In this document: in pieces, positions 9,134 through 17,548 of the stretch | Layout of the letters: every line of letters begins with the position of its first letter | Position numbering within the stretch: the first letter of the stretch is position 1 | Source of the DNA: CALDTK01 sp045110575 | GTDB taxonomy: Bacteria > Bacteroidota > Bacteroidia > Chitinophagales > Saprospiraceae | DNA length: 64,000 nt | Direction: 5' to 3' | NCBI GenBank assembly: GCA_045110575.1 | Contig: JBGCGF010000032.1 | Coordinates: 1-64,000, forward strand | Translations under genes and position numbers: made by a program | The notes under the pieces: model-generated | Told to the model about the DNA's origin: nothing | What the model saw: only the letters and a program-made list of their open reading frames with translations | Database searches by the model: none

Positions 9134-9475
9134 ATGGGTTTAAATGAAGTCAGCGGTAACTCCAATGAAATGAGAAGTTATTTCATCTACAACCCTGAGA
9201 AGGGAGCTTTTGAACACGGAATGGACCTCGTCAACCTTCGGTTAGATATAAAAGCCAAGCTCGTTTACAATAGTAGTAACGGCGGACATGCAGGTCGGAT
9301 TTCTGGACGAACATGGTCTTCCTTTGTGGGCTATGACAGCATTCGCTTGGAAAAAGCAATCAATAGTGACTTCAATAGAGAATTGGAGGCGTATGTGGTT
9401 GAGACCATTGAGCTCAGTTCGGAGGGGATTTATGAGACGACAGTTGACACGGTGACGCATGAGGATTGGGAGTGA
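9134..9475 (+). pseudogene. C-terminal part of the same broken VCBS/FG-GAP-like lipoprotein
   Basis: This lies in exactly the same reading frame as the preceding segment, separated by the single TGA at 9116-9118. It has no signal peptide or start of its own apart from an internal ATG. The sequence SYFIYNPEKGAFEHG, then HAGRISGRTW, is the pattern I know from XAC2610-like/VCBS-repeat proteins, in which a calcium-type aspartate loop precedes R-Y-x-(I/L)-Y-N-P-x-x-x-x-F. It could be translated only by read-through or by reinitiation at 9134. Confidence 0.65.
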
Positions 9476-9478
9476 TCC

Positions 9479-9499
9479 TAAAATGGTGGCTTCCGCACT
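9479..9499. repeat. Left half of a REP-like palindrome interrupted by the IS110 element
   Basis: The left half (TAAAATGG at 9479-9486 to the GCA-CT at 9495-9499) matches the arm of the intact copy at 11939-11976. Joined at the shared CT dinucleotide to the right half at 10929-10947, it restores a palindrome with a GCAC-TCC-GTGC core. Confidence 0.75.
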
Positions 9500-9766
9500 T
9501 GTATGTTGCAACCAGGTTAGTGAAAAGTAGGTTTAGCGATTTACTATTTCCTAATTTACTCCTAACTACGAGTACTTCACTTCTGCACAAGTCGCCAACC
9601 TTGGCAGACACTCACAGAGAAAGAAGCTCGTAGCTAGGAGGCTTTTAGAGTCACAATAGCACTTAAGTCGAGTTGTAATTTTAGTATCGACTCAGACACC
9701 ATAACGCTACAAGAATAGACGACGGGAGTTTCCGATAATTTTCTTCATCTCATTACTCTTTCACTC
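9500..9766 (+). ncRNA. Candidate bridge RNA region of the IS110 element
   Basis: IS110-group elements encode a bridge RNA in the non-coding left end, whose internal loops pair with donor and target DNA. This 267-bp region is in that place. CTTCTGCAC at 9580-9588 matches 8 of 9 bases of the left target flank CTTCCGCAC (9490-9498), as expected for a left target guide. A small GCCAA/TTGGC hairpin follows at 9594-9605. The fold was not computed, so the RNA boundaries are unknown. Confidence 0.4.
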
Positions 9767-10849
9767 ATGAAAAAGCTACTAAAATTATGCGCTGGTGCAG
9801 ACATCAGTATGGACGACTTTCATGTTAAGTTACTTGGACTTACTCTAGCTGATCACGCGGAAAAATCGTGCGGTAAACACAAGTTCATGAATACTCCTAA
9901 AGGTCATGAAGAGTTCGCCGATTGGCTAGACACCAAGAACCCTGATGGCCTTAAACTTACTGTCGTCATGGAAGCAACAGGGGTGTATTACGAAGCTCTA
10001 GCTTATGCACTACATGAACGCGGCTTTGCTGTGTCAGTGCAGCTCCCGAATAAGATCAAGCACTTTGTGCGCAGCTATAACGAGAACTCAAAAACAGATG
10101 AAATCGATGCTGTTGCAATTGCTCGATTTGGTCTCCAGCGCAGTAAGCTGCGCATATGGGAACCGTTCAGTAAGATGAGTCGAATGCTCAAGTTGCTAAG
10201 CCGTGAGTATCAGCAAGTTGATATCAAAAAATCAAGAGCTGGGAGCCAACTCCACTCGGCTTCAAAAAGTAAAGGCGGTTCAGCAAAAACACAAGTACGA
10301 CTCACAGAGCTAATTACTTTGCTAGACCGTCAAAAGCAGAGTATCCTAGAAGAGATGGAGGAGCTTTTGAGTGAAGACAAAGAACTCGCAAGAGGCATTG
10401 AAATACTAACCTCTATCTATGGAGTTGCGAACAAGACTGCCTTTGCAATTATGGGTGAAACGGATGGTTTTAGGCTGTTTAAGAACCGAGGACAGCTCAT
10501 CAAATACGCTGGATATGATGTCGTTTACAAGCAATCAGGAACTTCGGTGAATCGAAAAACACGCATCTCAAAGCGTGGAAATGGTCTTATTCGAAAGGCA
10601 CTATTTTTTCCTTCCATGGAGGCTAGAAAAACGGGAATCTTCAAAGAAGTATATGATCGTCAATACGAGCGAAGCCTCTGTAAAATGAGTGCCTTGGTAG
10701 CGGTACAACGAAAACTGCTAATTATCATGTATTCGTTGATCAAAAAGGACGAACTCTATTTGGAGGATTATCACAAACATGATAGAATCCACCAAGTGTA
10801 CAAAGAGGCAGACCAGCTCGAAAGCTGGCCTGCGGTGGCTGCATCCTAG
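9767..10849 (+). CDS. IS110-family transposase (DEDD recombinase)
   Basis: The protein has 360 residues in two domains. The N-terminal RuvC-like DEDD domain has D12 in GADIS, E in VVMEATGVYYE, and the paired aspartates in SKTDEIDAVAIARFG. A coiled-coil linker follows (about 165-200). The C-terminal Tnp20 domain has SIYGVANKTAFAI and the serine-containing KQSGTSV segment, where the family's catalytic Ser lies. Length and motif order are complete, so it should be active. It excises and inserts the element without flanking duplications, guided by the bridge RNA. Confidence 0.93.
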   Translation: MKKLLKLCAGADISMDDFHVKLLGLTLADHAEKSCGKHKFMNTPKGHEEFADWLDTKNPDGLKLTVVMEATGVYYEALAYALHERGFAVSVQLPNKIKHFVRSYNENSKTDEIDAVAIARFGLQRSKLRIWEPFSKMSRMLKLLSREYQQVDIKKSRAGSQLHSASKSKGGSAKTQVRLTELITLLDRQKQSILEEMEELLSEDKELARGIEILTSIYGVANKTAFAIMGETDGFRLFKNRGQLIKYAGYDVVYKQSGTSVNRKTRISKRGNGLIRKALFFPSMEARKTGIFKEVYDRQYERSLCKMSALVAVQRKLLIIMYSLIKKDELYLEDYHKHDRIHQVYKEADQLESWPAVAAS

Positions 10850-10928
10850 TGATAGGCGCGCCTTAGTTTTTCCAAATGTACAATTCTGCGAAAAAAGATG
10901 GAGAAATCCTTGGTTTTTACCATAGCAC

Positions 10929-11031
10929 CTCCGTGCAGGCCATTTTAAGCGAGAGTCTTCAAACGTGACCTGCACGGAGTGCGGAAGCCGTCACGTTCTC
11001 AGGCCCCGCACAGAGTACACAAGCCGTCATG
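10929..11031. repeat. REP-like cluster: right half of the interrupted copy plus two further units
   Basis: The right half (10929-10947, ending CCATTTTA) closes the palindrome opened at 9479. Unit two at 10969-10995 has the core GCAC-GGA-GTGC followed by GGAAGCCGTCACG. Unit three at 11006-11031 is more divergent (GCACAGAGTAC, then AAGCCGTCATG). The 11-bp inverted pair CTCCGTGCAGG/CCTGCACGGAG (10929 and 10969) shows the first two units face each other, as in BIME-type arrays. Confidence 0.7.
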
Positions 11032-11194
11032 GGTACGCGACAAGCAAGAACCTATTGCCGCATTCTCCGACCACTTTGCAAATCCAACTACCTAATGTAA
11101 ATTACTAGCGGAAAGCGCTTTATAAAGAGCTTGTATTCGTTACAGGCTCCTACTTTACTCCAAGTCAACCTGCCTCTTCGTACGACACGATTTC

Positions 11195-11908
11195 ATGATA
11201 AAGTTCTTTAGAAAAATTCGACAACAGATGCTAAGTGAAAATAAATTCAGCAAGTACTTGCTCTATGCAATTGGCGAAATTGTACTTGTAGTCATTGGGA
11301 TTCTAATTGCGCTTTCCATCAACAATAGCAATGAGAAGCATAAACTTCATGACCAAGTAACGACCCAATTGAAGCTACTCTCCATTGAGCTTTCAGACGA
11401 CATTGCCATCTACGAACAAAAAATCGATATCTATCCATATTCCATCCGCTACCTGAAAGACCTTTCAATAGGAAACTATGAAGAGCTAGACTTATCAGAA
11501 TTTGAGAGCATCGTTGCCGGAAACGATATCGAAATTCTTTTCGGAGATTCTTATCGTGTACTTAAGAACAGTGGAGGCATCAATGAGATAAAGAATGAAT
11601 CCCTTAAAAAGAACTTGGGGGCGTACAATAATCTTGGACGCATGAAACTTAACGTCTTACTAGCCTACGGATTATCCTCTTCACTTGCCTTTTTAGACGA
11701 AAGTGTTCTGTCTTACATGGAATACGACACCAGTAACACACTGGTCAGAGATAATACGATAAACGTAATTAAAGAAAAAAGCCTAAACAATATAATTAAC
11801 CTACAGCTCCAGCGTAATATCCAAATACTAGAGAGCTATAAGGAAACGAACGAGTACGCAAAAAAACTAAAAGAACAACTCGACGGTTACATCGAAACGC
11901 GGGAATAG
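11195..11908 (+). CDS. DUF6090 family protein, single-pass membrane
   Basis: The N-terminus MIKFFRKIRQQMLSENKFSK, followed by the membrane helix YAIGEIVLVVIGILIALSIN at about residues 26-46, is the hallmark of DUF6090, a family found widely in Bacteroidota. The remaining 190 residues are mostly helical and probably periplasmic. Length (237 residues) is normal. The function of the family is unknown. The gene stands alone between two REP-like clusters. Confidence 0.8.
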   Translation: MIKFFRKIRQQMLSENKFSKYLLYAIGEIVLVVIGILIALSINNSNEKHKLHDQVTTQLKLLSIELSDDIAIYEQKIDIYPYSIRYLKDLSIGNYEELDLSEFESIVAGNDIEILFGDSYRVLKNSGGINEIKNESLKKNLGAYNNLGRMKLNVLLAYGLSSSLAFLDESVLSYMEYDTSNTLVRDNTINVIKEKSLNNIINLQLQRNIQILESYKETNEYAKKLKEQLDGYIETRE

Positions 11909-11938
11909 ATAAAATATTTAATTTGATTATAGATTCCA

Positions 11939-11976
11939 TAAAATGGTGGTTTCTGCACGCTGTGCGAGCCATTTTA
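11939..11976. repeat. Intact REP-like palindrome
   Basis: TAAAATGG at 11939-11946 pairs with CCATTTTA at 11969-11976. The centre is GCAC (11955-11958), a 3-base loop GCT, and GTGC (11962-11965). This is the empty-site reference for the copy interrupted by the IS110 element. Confidence 0.75.
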
Positions 11977-11997
11977 GTACAACGAGCACTCAGTACA

Positions 11998-12024
11998 CCG
12001 CGTGGATTATGGAAGCCGTCATGA
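11998..12024. repeat. REP-like unit (degenerate)
   Basis: CCGCGTGGATTATGGAAGCC followed by GTCATGAG shares the GGAAGCCGTCA half of the family; the GCAC/GTGC core has decayed. Confidence 0.5.
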
Positions 12025-12159
12025 GTAAATGAGCCCGCGTAGAGCCATGGATGAATGCGAGAGTCATGACAACACGAAAGCCGACACATATTAGACGCCG
12101 CCCTCGGTTTTGGCGAATCTTTAGATCAGCGCAGCTAAAGCTAAAAACCTATAATCAAC

Positions 12160-12678
12160 TCATTCCTCTTCGTTCTTGGCTGCTTCCAAGCCTTCTGCTA
12201 CATACCACTCTGGAAAAAAATCACGCACATCAAATGGGGGCATATCCATCAAATACTTAATGGTAAGCACAGGCATCGGTAATTTAATAAATGGTGACTT
12301 AGCCAAAAGTATTTGCAATTGACCGCGTGAAGTAGATAAGCCTATCGATAGCATCGAAATAATGGCATCACCGTCGATAGTTCCTCCGCCCTCTGGGTTA
12401 TCGGTAACGATATCATCAAAATTTTCTACAACAAATAAGCATCGGAAGCAAGCCGTGAACTTTGCAACTGTCCTCTTCTTTTTATCTAAAGCGGAAGCCT
12501 CGAACTTTATCCAGACGAAAAGTGACTGACTACGTCGATTCGGCAACATGCATTGAAATACATCCCAACTCGAATTGACTGCAGCATCGTGGTCTCGCAC
12601 CATAGGATGCGTCTCAAAGTCAAATTTTACAGCTTCACAATCAACAAACGCTAACTTATTTGGATCAAATTTTCCCAT
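12160..12678 (-). CDS. SecB-like chaperone (third gene of a TAC-like operon)
   Basis: The 172-residue soluble protein has central FTACFRCLFVVE, GDAIISMLSIGLSTSRGQLQ and LPMPVLTIKYLM segments. These match the SecB fold pattern: the antiparallel strand with F-x-C, the A-I-S-x-x-x-S-x-x-R-G-x-(I/L) helix, and the L-P-x-x-x-I/T near the end. The ATG overlaps the stop of the upstream XRE gene in TAATG (12676-12680). SecB-like proteins placed third behind a toxin and an XRE antitoxin form toxin-antitoxin-chaperone (TAC) systems, where the chaperone folds the unstable antitoxin. A housekeeping SecB is unlikely given the context. Confidence 0.6.
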   Translation of the reverse strand: MGKFDPNKLAFVDCEAVKFDFETHPMVRDHDAAVNSSWDVFQCMLPNRRSQSLFVWIKFEASALDKKKRTVAKFTACFRCLFVVENFDDIVTDNPEGGGTIDGDAIISMLSIGLSTSRGQLQILLAKSPFIKLPMPVLTIKYLMDMPPFDVRDFFPEWYVAEGLEAAKNEEE

Positions 12679-13121
12679 TATGCGGCAATTGCGTAAGAAG
12701 TGTTCCCTGGATTTTTAATCCCTGGCTTTAAGCTCCAAGAGGCGTTCATTTTTTCTACATCGCTCATAATATTGTCGATAGAAAAAGTCACTTGAAGACG
12801 GCCTGCTGGCGGACGTGAAGGAAAGCCGCGTTTTTCAAATGTCAGGCTCGGCTCTCGATTCACTTCTAATATTGGCGTTTGCAATGCTGTCTCAATTTTT
12901 GCAATTGTATCCAAACGCAGATTTGCCATGCCGCTCAAGGCACGACTCATCTGAGAGCGATGTACACCCACCTCATCGGCAAGGCGACTTATCGACCAAC
13001 CACGTTCTTCGCATAGGTGCACCACGTGCTGCATGAACAGGTAGCTAAGCTCTGAACGACGATCATCTTCCAACGCAATCGGCTGCTTGAAAAAATCTCC
13101 TATCAAATCCTTGTCTGTCAT
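12678..13121 (-). CDS. XRE-family HTH antitoxin-like protein with C-terminal extension
   Basis: Of 147 residues, about 25-85 form an HTH_3/Cro-CI domain (WSISRLADEVGVHRSQMSRA and LRLDTIAKIETAL). The last 60 residues are a non-DNA-binding tail ending SWSLKPGIKNPGNTSY. In TAC systems the HigA-type antitoxin carries such a tail (the chaperone-addiction segment) that the SecB-like partner recognises. The start overlaps the upstream gene stop in ATGA, and the stop overlaps the downstream start, so the three genes are translationally coupled. Autoregulation by binding its own promoter is the usual behaviour of the family. Confidence 0.75.
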   Translation of the reverse strand: MTDKDLIGDFFKQPIALEDDRRSELSYLFMQHVVHLCEERGWSISRLADEVGVHRSQMSRALSGMANLRLDTIAKIETALQTPILEVNREPSLTFEKRGFPSRPPAGRLQVTFSIDNIMSDVEKMNASWSLKPGIKNPGNTSYAIAA

Positions 13122-13729
13122 GTCCTTTCAGTTTTCACCTCAAATCTTCCGAGGTGGTTCAGGTCTAATCGACCTGTTTGGGCTGTATTGCGAAGTTTAC
13201 CACTTTTCGATAGCTCTTCGAGTATAAGCGTCAGGCGAGTTGCCTGATTAAATTCGGCCTGTACGTTGCTGCCTTCTTCTGCGACAGTGTTTTTACACTT
13301 GACATTACCATCGAAGAGAATAAGGTTACCGCTGCAAATGCAACAGTAAAGACGAAGTGCATCCAAGCCGCTAAGCGATTCTGCACTTCCTTGCAGATCA
13401 CTCGGCAGGTCATCCACCCATTCGCCTTTTCGTTGCAACGGTAAAGCGAAGGCCTTACCTTCTGATCGAAATGCAAATTCTTTAGTCCCAAGTGAATGCG
13501 CCCGATCAAGAAGTAGAAGAATTTCTCTGAGCTGAGGGGCACAACGCTTATGCTTCCATGCGTTTGCTTTTCGCAAGAAGGAGGCAAATAAATTGTGCTG
13601 TTTCTCAGAGTCTTCATCATGCAGAATCACCGTGTACACGCTACCACGACTTCGCTTGCGCGAGTCTTGTTCAGGCAAAAGTAACACCAATTCAGCTTGC
13701 ATGTTGCGATATAAGTCAACAAAAGGCAA
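13118..13729 (-). CDS. Hypothetical protein, candidate toxin of the TAC-like operon
   Basis: This is the first gene of the coupled three-gene operon; it has 203 residues and no signal or membrane segment. The middle reads KEFAFRSEGKAFALPL, then LDALRLYCCICSGNLILFDG, then KCKNT. The order F-R-x-E-G, later L-R-L-Y-C, then a hydrophobic strand with G and K, resembles divergent RelE/HigB-like toxins, where the L-R-(L/V/Y)-x-x strand is conserved. It is twice the usual HigB length, so this is only a candidate. If the operon is a TAC system the toxin must be this gene. The ATGA overlap with the XRE gene supports co-production. Confidence 0.5.
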   Translation of the reverse strand: MPFVDLYRNMQAELVLLLPEQDSRKRSRGSVYTVILHDEDSEKQHNLFASFLRKANAWKHKRCAPQLREILLLLDRAHSLGTKEFAFRSEGKAFALPLQRKGEWVDDLPSDLQGSAESLSGLDALRLYCCICSGNLILFDGNVKCKNTVAEEGSNVQAEFNQATRLTLILEELSKSGKLRNTAQTGRLDLNHLGRFEVKTERT

Positions 13730-14055
13730 TAAAATGAGATAACCTGGACCTTTTGAGACTACAATGTAAACATTTCGTGTTAAATAGGCTTACCGTTTCA
13801 GATTGAGTTCTAGAACAGCTCTAGGGTACCAGATGGCTATTATATAAAGTCCCACTCACTCCTAGCCCGCGTAGGAATGCAGAAGCCACCACGTATTCGT
13901 GATCTGTATCAAAGTGCGAAAACCACCACGTATTCGTGACACCGCGCGGAGCACGGAAGCCGTCACGAGTGCAGGTTCTGGCGAAAGCCGAACGCTGACC
14001 TTTCCTAAAATAACTTTACATCAACATTGATTCAGAAGTCATAAAAAGCAAAGGA
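13730..14055. other. Intergenic region with promoter of the TAC-like operon and REP-like units
   Basis: No gene is present. The left 100 bp should hold the promoter of the minus-strand operon ending at 12160. The rest carries three REP-like units at 13867-13968 and a single-mismatch copy of the 14-mer signal at 13975-13988 (GTTCTGGCGAAAGC). Confidence 0.6.
13867..13968. repeat. Three tandem REP-like units
   Basis: Units lie at 13867-13901, 13909-13938 and 13941-13968. The first two share the exact 17-mer CCACCACGTATTCGTGA (13886 and 13923), a 37-bp-spaced direct repeat. The third has CGCGCGGAGCACGGAAGCC then GTCACGAG. All carry the family half-site GAARCC(R)YCAC. Confidence 0.65.
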
Positions 14056-14748
14056 TTACCCACTAAACTCCCGTCGCCAAACCACGCTTTGCCGTTCCGA
14101 CACCACCACAGACTCGCCTGCCGGAAGGGACAACATGTATCGTCCCCGGCTGAGGCTGCCAACTTTAGCAACGGTATCTAATCTGATGGCTTCCGAACGG
14201 TTGGCCATAAAGAAGTTTTGACCTGCTAAGCGCTTCATGAATTCTTTCAAAGACTGGTGGAGCATGTTGCTGCCTGCACTGTGATAAACGCGGACATAAT
14301 GATCATACGCCCTGACGAGGAAAATGTCTTTAAGGTTAACAAACTTGCCGCCATCCTTAGTCGTGATGAAAATACGATTGCGCTGTTCCGTTGGTAGTCG
14401 CTCACGGATTAAGGCCACGGTCTTCTCGAGGCGATCAAGCCGGACGGGCTTCAATAAGTAGTCGAGCGCGTTAACCTCAAAGGCTCTAATCGCAAATTGA
14501 TCGTAGGCAGTTACAAAGACGACGAGCGGACAATCGTCGAGCCGGGTGAGTAAGTCGAAACCGTTAGCGCCAGGCATATTGATGTCGAGAAAAACCACGT
14601 CGGGCTGGTGTATGCCAATTAGCTCAACCCCCTGATCAGCGTTTCCCGCTTCCGCTAAAACAGAACAACCACCGACCTCTTCCAGTAGTGCGGCTAATTC
14701 AACGCGGGCAAGTCTTTCATCATCAACGATCAGGCAGCGGAGAATCAT
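14056..14748 (-). CDS. LytTR-family response regulator
   Basis: I start at ATG 14748 (MILRCLIVDDERLAR), since translation upstream of it is the neighbour gene read out of frame. The receiver domain (1-120) has acidic DDE near residues 9-11, the phospho-acceptor D in VVFLDINMPG, T in VFVTAYD and K in YLLKPVRLD. The C-terminal LytTR DNA-binding domain spans about 135-230 (FLVRAYDHYVRVYH, FFMANRSEAIRL). The ATG overlaps the kinase stop in ATGA, so kinase and regulator are co-translated. Such pairs act on a nearby or distant envelope gene; the divergent S41 peptidase is a possible target. Confidence 0.9.
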   Translation of the reverse strand: MILRCLIVDDERLARVELAALLEEVGGCSVLAEAGNADQGVELIGIHQPDVVFLDINMPGANGFDLLTRLDDCPLVVFVTAYDQFAIRAFEVNALDYLLKPVRLDRLEKTVALIRERLPTEQRNRIFITTKDGGKFVNLKDIFLVRAYDHYVRVYHSAGSNMLHQSLKEFMKRLAGQNFFMANRSEAIRLDTVAKVGSLSRGRYMLSLPAGESVVVSERQSVVWRREFSG

Positions 14749-15782
14749 TGTTTCGGGATTTTTAAAATTGCAATTACCTGGGGAATGGAACCAACAGATT
14801 GAGCGCTGATATTGAATGCTGCGGTACCTGGATATTGAAGCTCTAAGCGGCGACGTAGGTTGGCCAGTCCAGAGCCCGTGGGCGCGGCAGAGACAAACGT
14901 ACCATCGTTGGTGACGCTGAACTGCCAATGACTTTTCGTTTCATCTAGTCGGATGATGACAGAGCCGCCCTCGGGAAGTGAATTGATGCCGTGCTTGATT
15001 GCATTTTCCACTAGGGTATGCAGGCTCAACGGTGGGAGCTCACAGTCGGATGTATCTATTCCGATATCCCACTTTACTTGTAAGCGCTCTTCTAGGCGCA
15101 TTTGCTCTAACGCGACATACTCTTTGATGATGTGAATTTCTTCGGAGAGCAGGACAAGACTGTGCGCACTTTGTCGAAGGGAATACCGGAGGAGCTCGGC
15201 GAGCCTATCAATCGCCAGCCGGGCCCGAGCGGGATCTTCCCGAGTGAGGGCTTTGATTCCGTTGAGTGCGTTGAAGAAGAAGTGGGGATTAAGTTCATTG
15301 CTGAGCTTAGCCAGTTGGGCTTCGGTGGCCAGTTGGGAATTGCGCGCAGCGGCGGCGGCTTGGTCAGCGGACTGGCGTGCAAAATGGTAGAGATGGAAAC
15401 CAAGTAGCCAGATCGCGTGGTAGCGGGTACCTCCGGCCAAGGCTCCTAAGAGCGTACTGTTGTCGAGGAAGCTGTAGTCGTAACGAAGGGTAAAAAGCAG
15501 GAAGACCATCAACAGGTACTGCGCAATCAACAAGAGCCACGCCGTAAAAATGATGGGCAATTGTTTTGCCAACGGTAGGGCTAGCCATCCTTTGCGATGA
15601 ACCACTCGGCGGTAGGCATCGGTCATCAAGATTTGGAGTGCCACTTGAATCAGGACTACGACCAAAGCTTCGCCAAGCGGCTGATTATTCAACTCGTAGT
15701 AAAGCCAAAAGGGAGCGACCACCCCCCAGCCAAGAAGTTGGCACCACCAGTAGGCCGATAGTTGGAGTCGCTGCGTCTTCAT
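14745..15782 (-). CDS. LytS-like sensor histidine kinase
   Basis: I choose ATG 15782 (MKTQRLQLSAYWW); a longer frame to 15878 lacks protein character. Four predicted membrane helices occupy about residues 8-140. A short linker then leads to the His_kinase (PF06580) box NELNPHFFFNALNGI, with the phospho-accepting His, and a HATPase_c domain with LHTLVENAIKHG (N box) and GSGLANLRRRL (G box). No extracellular ligand domain is present, so the signal is probably sensed in or near the membrane. It overlaps its LytTR regulator by 4 bp. Confidence 0.9.
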   Translation of the reverse strand: MKTQRLQLSAYWWCQLLGWGVVAPFWLYYELNNQPLGEALVVVLIQVALQILMTDAYRRVVHRKGWLALPLAKQLPIIFTAWLLLIAQYLLMVFLLFTLRYDYSFLDNSTLLGALAGGTRYHAIWLLGFHLYHFARQSADQAAAAARNSQLATEAQLAKLSNELNPHFFFNALNGIKALTREDPARARLAIDRLAELLRYSLRQSAHSLVLLSEEIHIIKEYVALEQMRLEERLQVKWDIGIDTSDCELPPLSLHTLVENAIKHGINSLPEGGSVIIRLDETKSHWQFSVTNDGTFVSAAPTGSGLANLRRRLELQYPGTAAFNISAQSVGSIPQVIAILKIPKQ

Positions 15783-15930
15783 TAAAAGCAAAAGTAGACT
15801 ACCTATGCTCTCTACCCTGCTCTTTGCCCCCGCGTCCACGCCCTGAGCACCCGCATTCACGTAAAATAGGAATAGCAAGGCTTAAATATCTCCCACATTT
15901 GCCTCTCCAAACCTCCTAAAGCCATCTACA

Positions 15931-17382
15931 ATGAATCGATTTCTGGCAATACTGATTACCGTGTTTTCCGTTTTTACGCTGTCTGCCCAAAAAGGAGTGA
16001 ACCTGGACTTTGAAACCGCCTCCACCAAGAACAGCCTGAGCCCTGCTGGTTGGAAAACAGGTCGGCTTGTAAACACCGACATTTGGACGGAAGGCGAAGA
16101 AGGCAAGGGGAAGGCATTGCTATTGCAGCCTCCCTTTACAGAATCTGGAAGCGGTTACGCCTACCAGATGATCGCCACCAACGGAAAGCCGTTGACCCGT
16201 TATAAAATAACTGCTCGCATTCGGACGGAGGATATTGAGGGGAAGAACGCTTATGTGTATGCGTATGGCAAAGGCACCGAAACTTACCTCAGCTACGTAA
16301 ACACCGGAGCATTGACCGGAGATGGGAATTGGGAGAGCGTCAGCATGACGTTCACTGCCGATGACAGAATGGACTCCATCCGGTTGGGTTGCTACCTGGG
16401 AGGAGAAGGCAAAGCCTGGTTCGATGACCTAAGCTTCGAAGTACAGGAACCCGCAAAAGGGAAGATGAGCAAGGAGGCAAAAGCTTACTACAAAGAGTTT
16501 TTCGCCAAAATCAGCTCCGACGCGATTGACCGAGAAAAGATCGATTGGAAATCCTTGAAACGGGTTGCTAGACAAATGGCCGCTGGAGCCCAAGCGCCGT
16601 CTGGTTTACACGAGGCGATGCAGTATACCCTGCAACGCATGAATAAGCATTCTTTCATGTTTACCCCCGAAGCTGCCTTTAGCTTTATGGGAGAAGGAGA
16701 AGAGAACGACGAGATCAAACCGGACCTGGTGTACACTTCCGGCCGTCGGATCAATGACCAGGTGGCCTACCTCTCGATGCCAGGAATGGGGAGCGGTCAT
16801 GTTCCGACCATGAACGTTTTTGCAGACAGTATCCATGCACTAATCGCTGGTTTAGACAATGAGCAAACAAGCGGTTGGATCCTCGATCTTCGGGAAAATG
16901 GTGGAGGGAATTGCTGGCCGATGTTGGCTGGTATCGGTCCGCTACTAGGCGAAGGTGTATGCGGATATTTCATGGACCGTGACGGTGGCAATGCTCAAAG
17001 CTGGGCTTACCGCAACGGAACCAGTTACGAGAGTGACTTGGCCCGAACCAGTGTTAAGCAGGCTTACGAGCTGAAAGGGAAGAACGTACGAATTGCAGTG
17101 TTGACTGGCTCAGGAACTGCCAGCTCGGGCGAAGTCACCGCCGTAGCCTTTCTAGGAAAACCCAATACCAGACATTTTGGCCAACCTTCGGCCGGCTATG
17201 CGACCACGAATTCCTCGATTCGTATGTCTGACGGCGCCATGGTCTTGCTGACCACATCTGTGTACGGAGACCGGAACAAAGTATCCGCAAATGAACAGGT
17301 CATTCCTGATGTGATAATAGAGGCTGTAGATGGAAAAGACATGGCCCTTGCAGCAGCATTAAGATGGCTAGAGGAGGAGTGA
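15931..17382 (+). CDS. Secreted S41-family (C-terminal processing) peptidase
   Basis: The 483-residue protein has a signal peptide (MNRFLAILITVFSVFTLSAQ). Residues 22-175 form a beta-rich carbohydrate-binding-like domain (GSGYAYQMI ... KAWFDDLSFEV). A helical linker and the S41 peptidase fold follow, with GWILDLRENGGGN and the nucleophile Ser in TGSGTASSGEVTAV; the partner Lys is not clearly assigned by eye. No PDZ domain is recognised. It cleaves periplasmic or surface substrates. It is divergent from the LytS/LytTR pair with 148 bp between, so the pair may control it. Confidence 0.85.
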   Translation: MNRFLAILITVFSVFTLSAQKGVNLDFETASTKNSLSPAGWKTGRLVNTDIWTEGEEGKGKALLLQPPFTESGSGYAYQMIATNGKPLTRYKITARIRTEDIEGKNAYVYAYGKGTETYLSYVNTGALTGDGNWESVSMTFTADDRMDSIRLGCYLGGEGKAWFDDLSFEVQEPAKGKMSKEAKAYYKEFFAKISSDAIDREKIDWKSLKRVARQMAAGAQAPSGLHEAMQYTLQRMNKHSFMFTPEAAFSFMGEGEENDEIKPDLVYTSGRRINDQVAYLSMPGMGSGHVPTMNVFADSIHALIAGLDNEQTSGWILDLRENGGGNCWPMLAGIGPLLGEGVCGYFMDRDGGNAQSWAYRNGTSYESDLARTSVKQAYELKGKNVRIAVLTGSGTASSGEVTAVAFLGKPNTRHFGQPSAGYATTNSSIRMSDGAMVLLTTSVYGDRNKVSANEQVIPDVIIEAVDGKDMALAAALRWLEEE

Positions 17383-17548
17383 AACTCCTTCAAAAGTCTG
17401 GGGTCAAATTAAATGTCAGCGGATAAAACCGCAGAGTGAAGGGAGCTGTAACTACCAAGCCCTCACACACCCCGCTCATCTCGCATTTCCCCCCTTCCGT
17501 CCGTTTGAAGTAGCCCAAGGCCTCCTCCTTGTCTATTTTCAATCCACC

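Larger units (their letters stand above)
9500..10930 (+). mobile_element. IS110-family insertion sequence within a REP-like element
   Basis: The ends are set by comparison with the empty REP-like copy at 11939-11976. The left flank stops at GCA-CT (9498-9499) and the right flank resumes at CT-CCGTGC (10929-), giving a 1431-bp element with a CT core dinucleotide at both junctions and no terminal inverted repeats, as in the IS110 group. The transposase gene is preceded by a 267-bp non-coding left end and followed by an 81-bp right end. The long 5' non-coding part fits the IS110 (not IS1111) layout. Confidence 0.8.
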
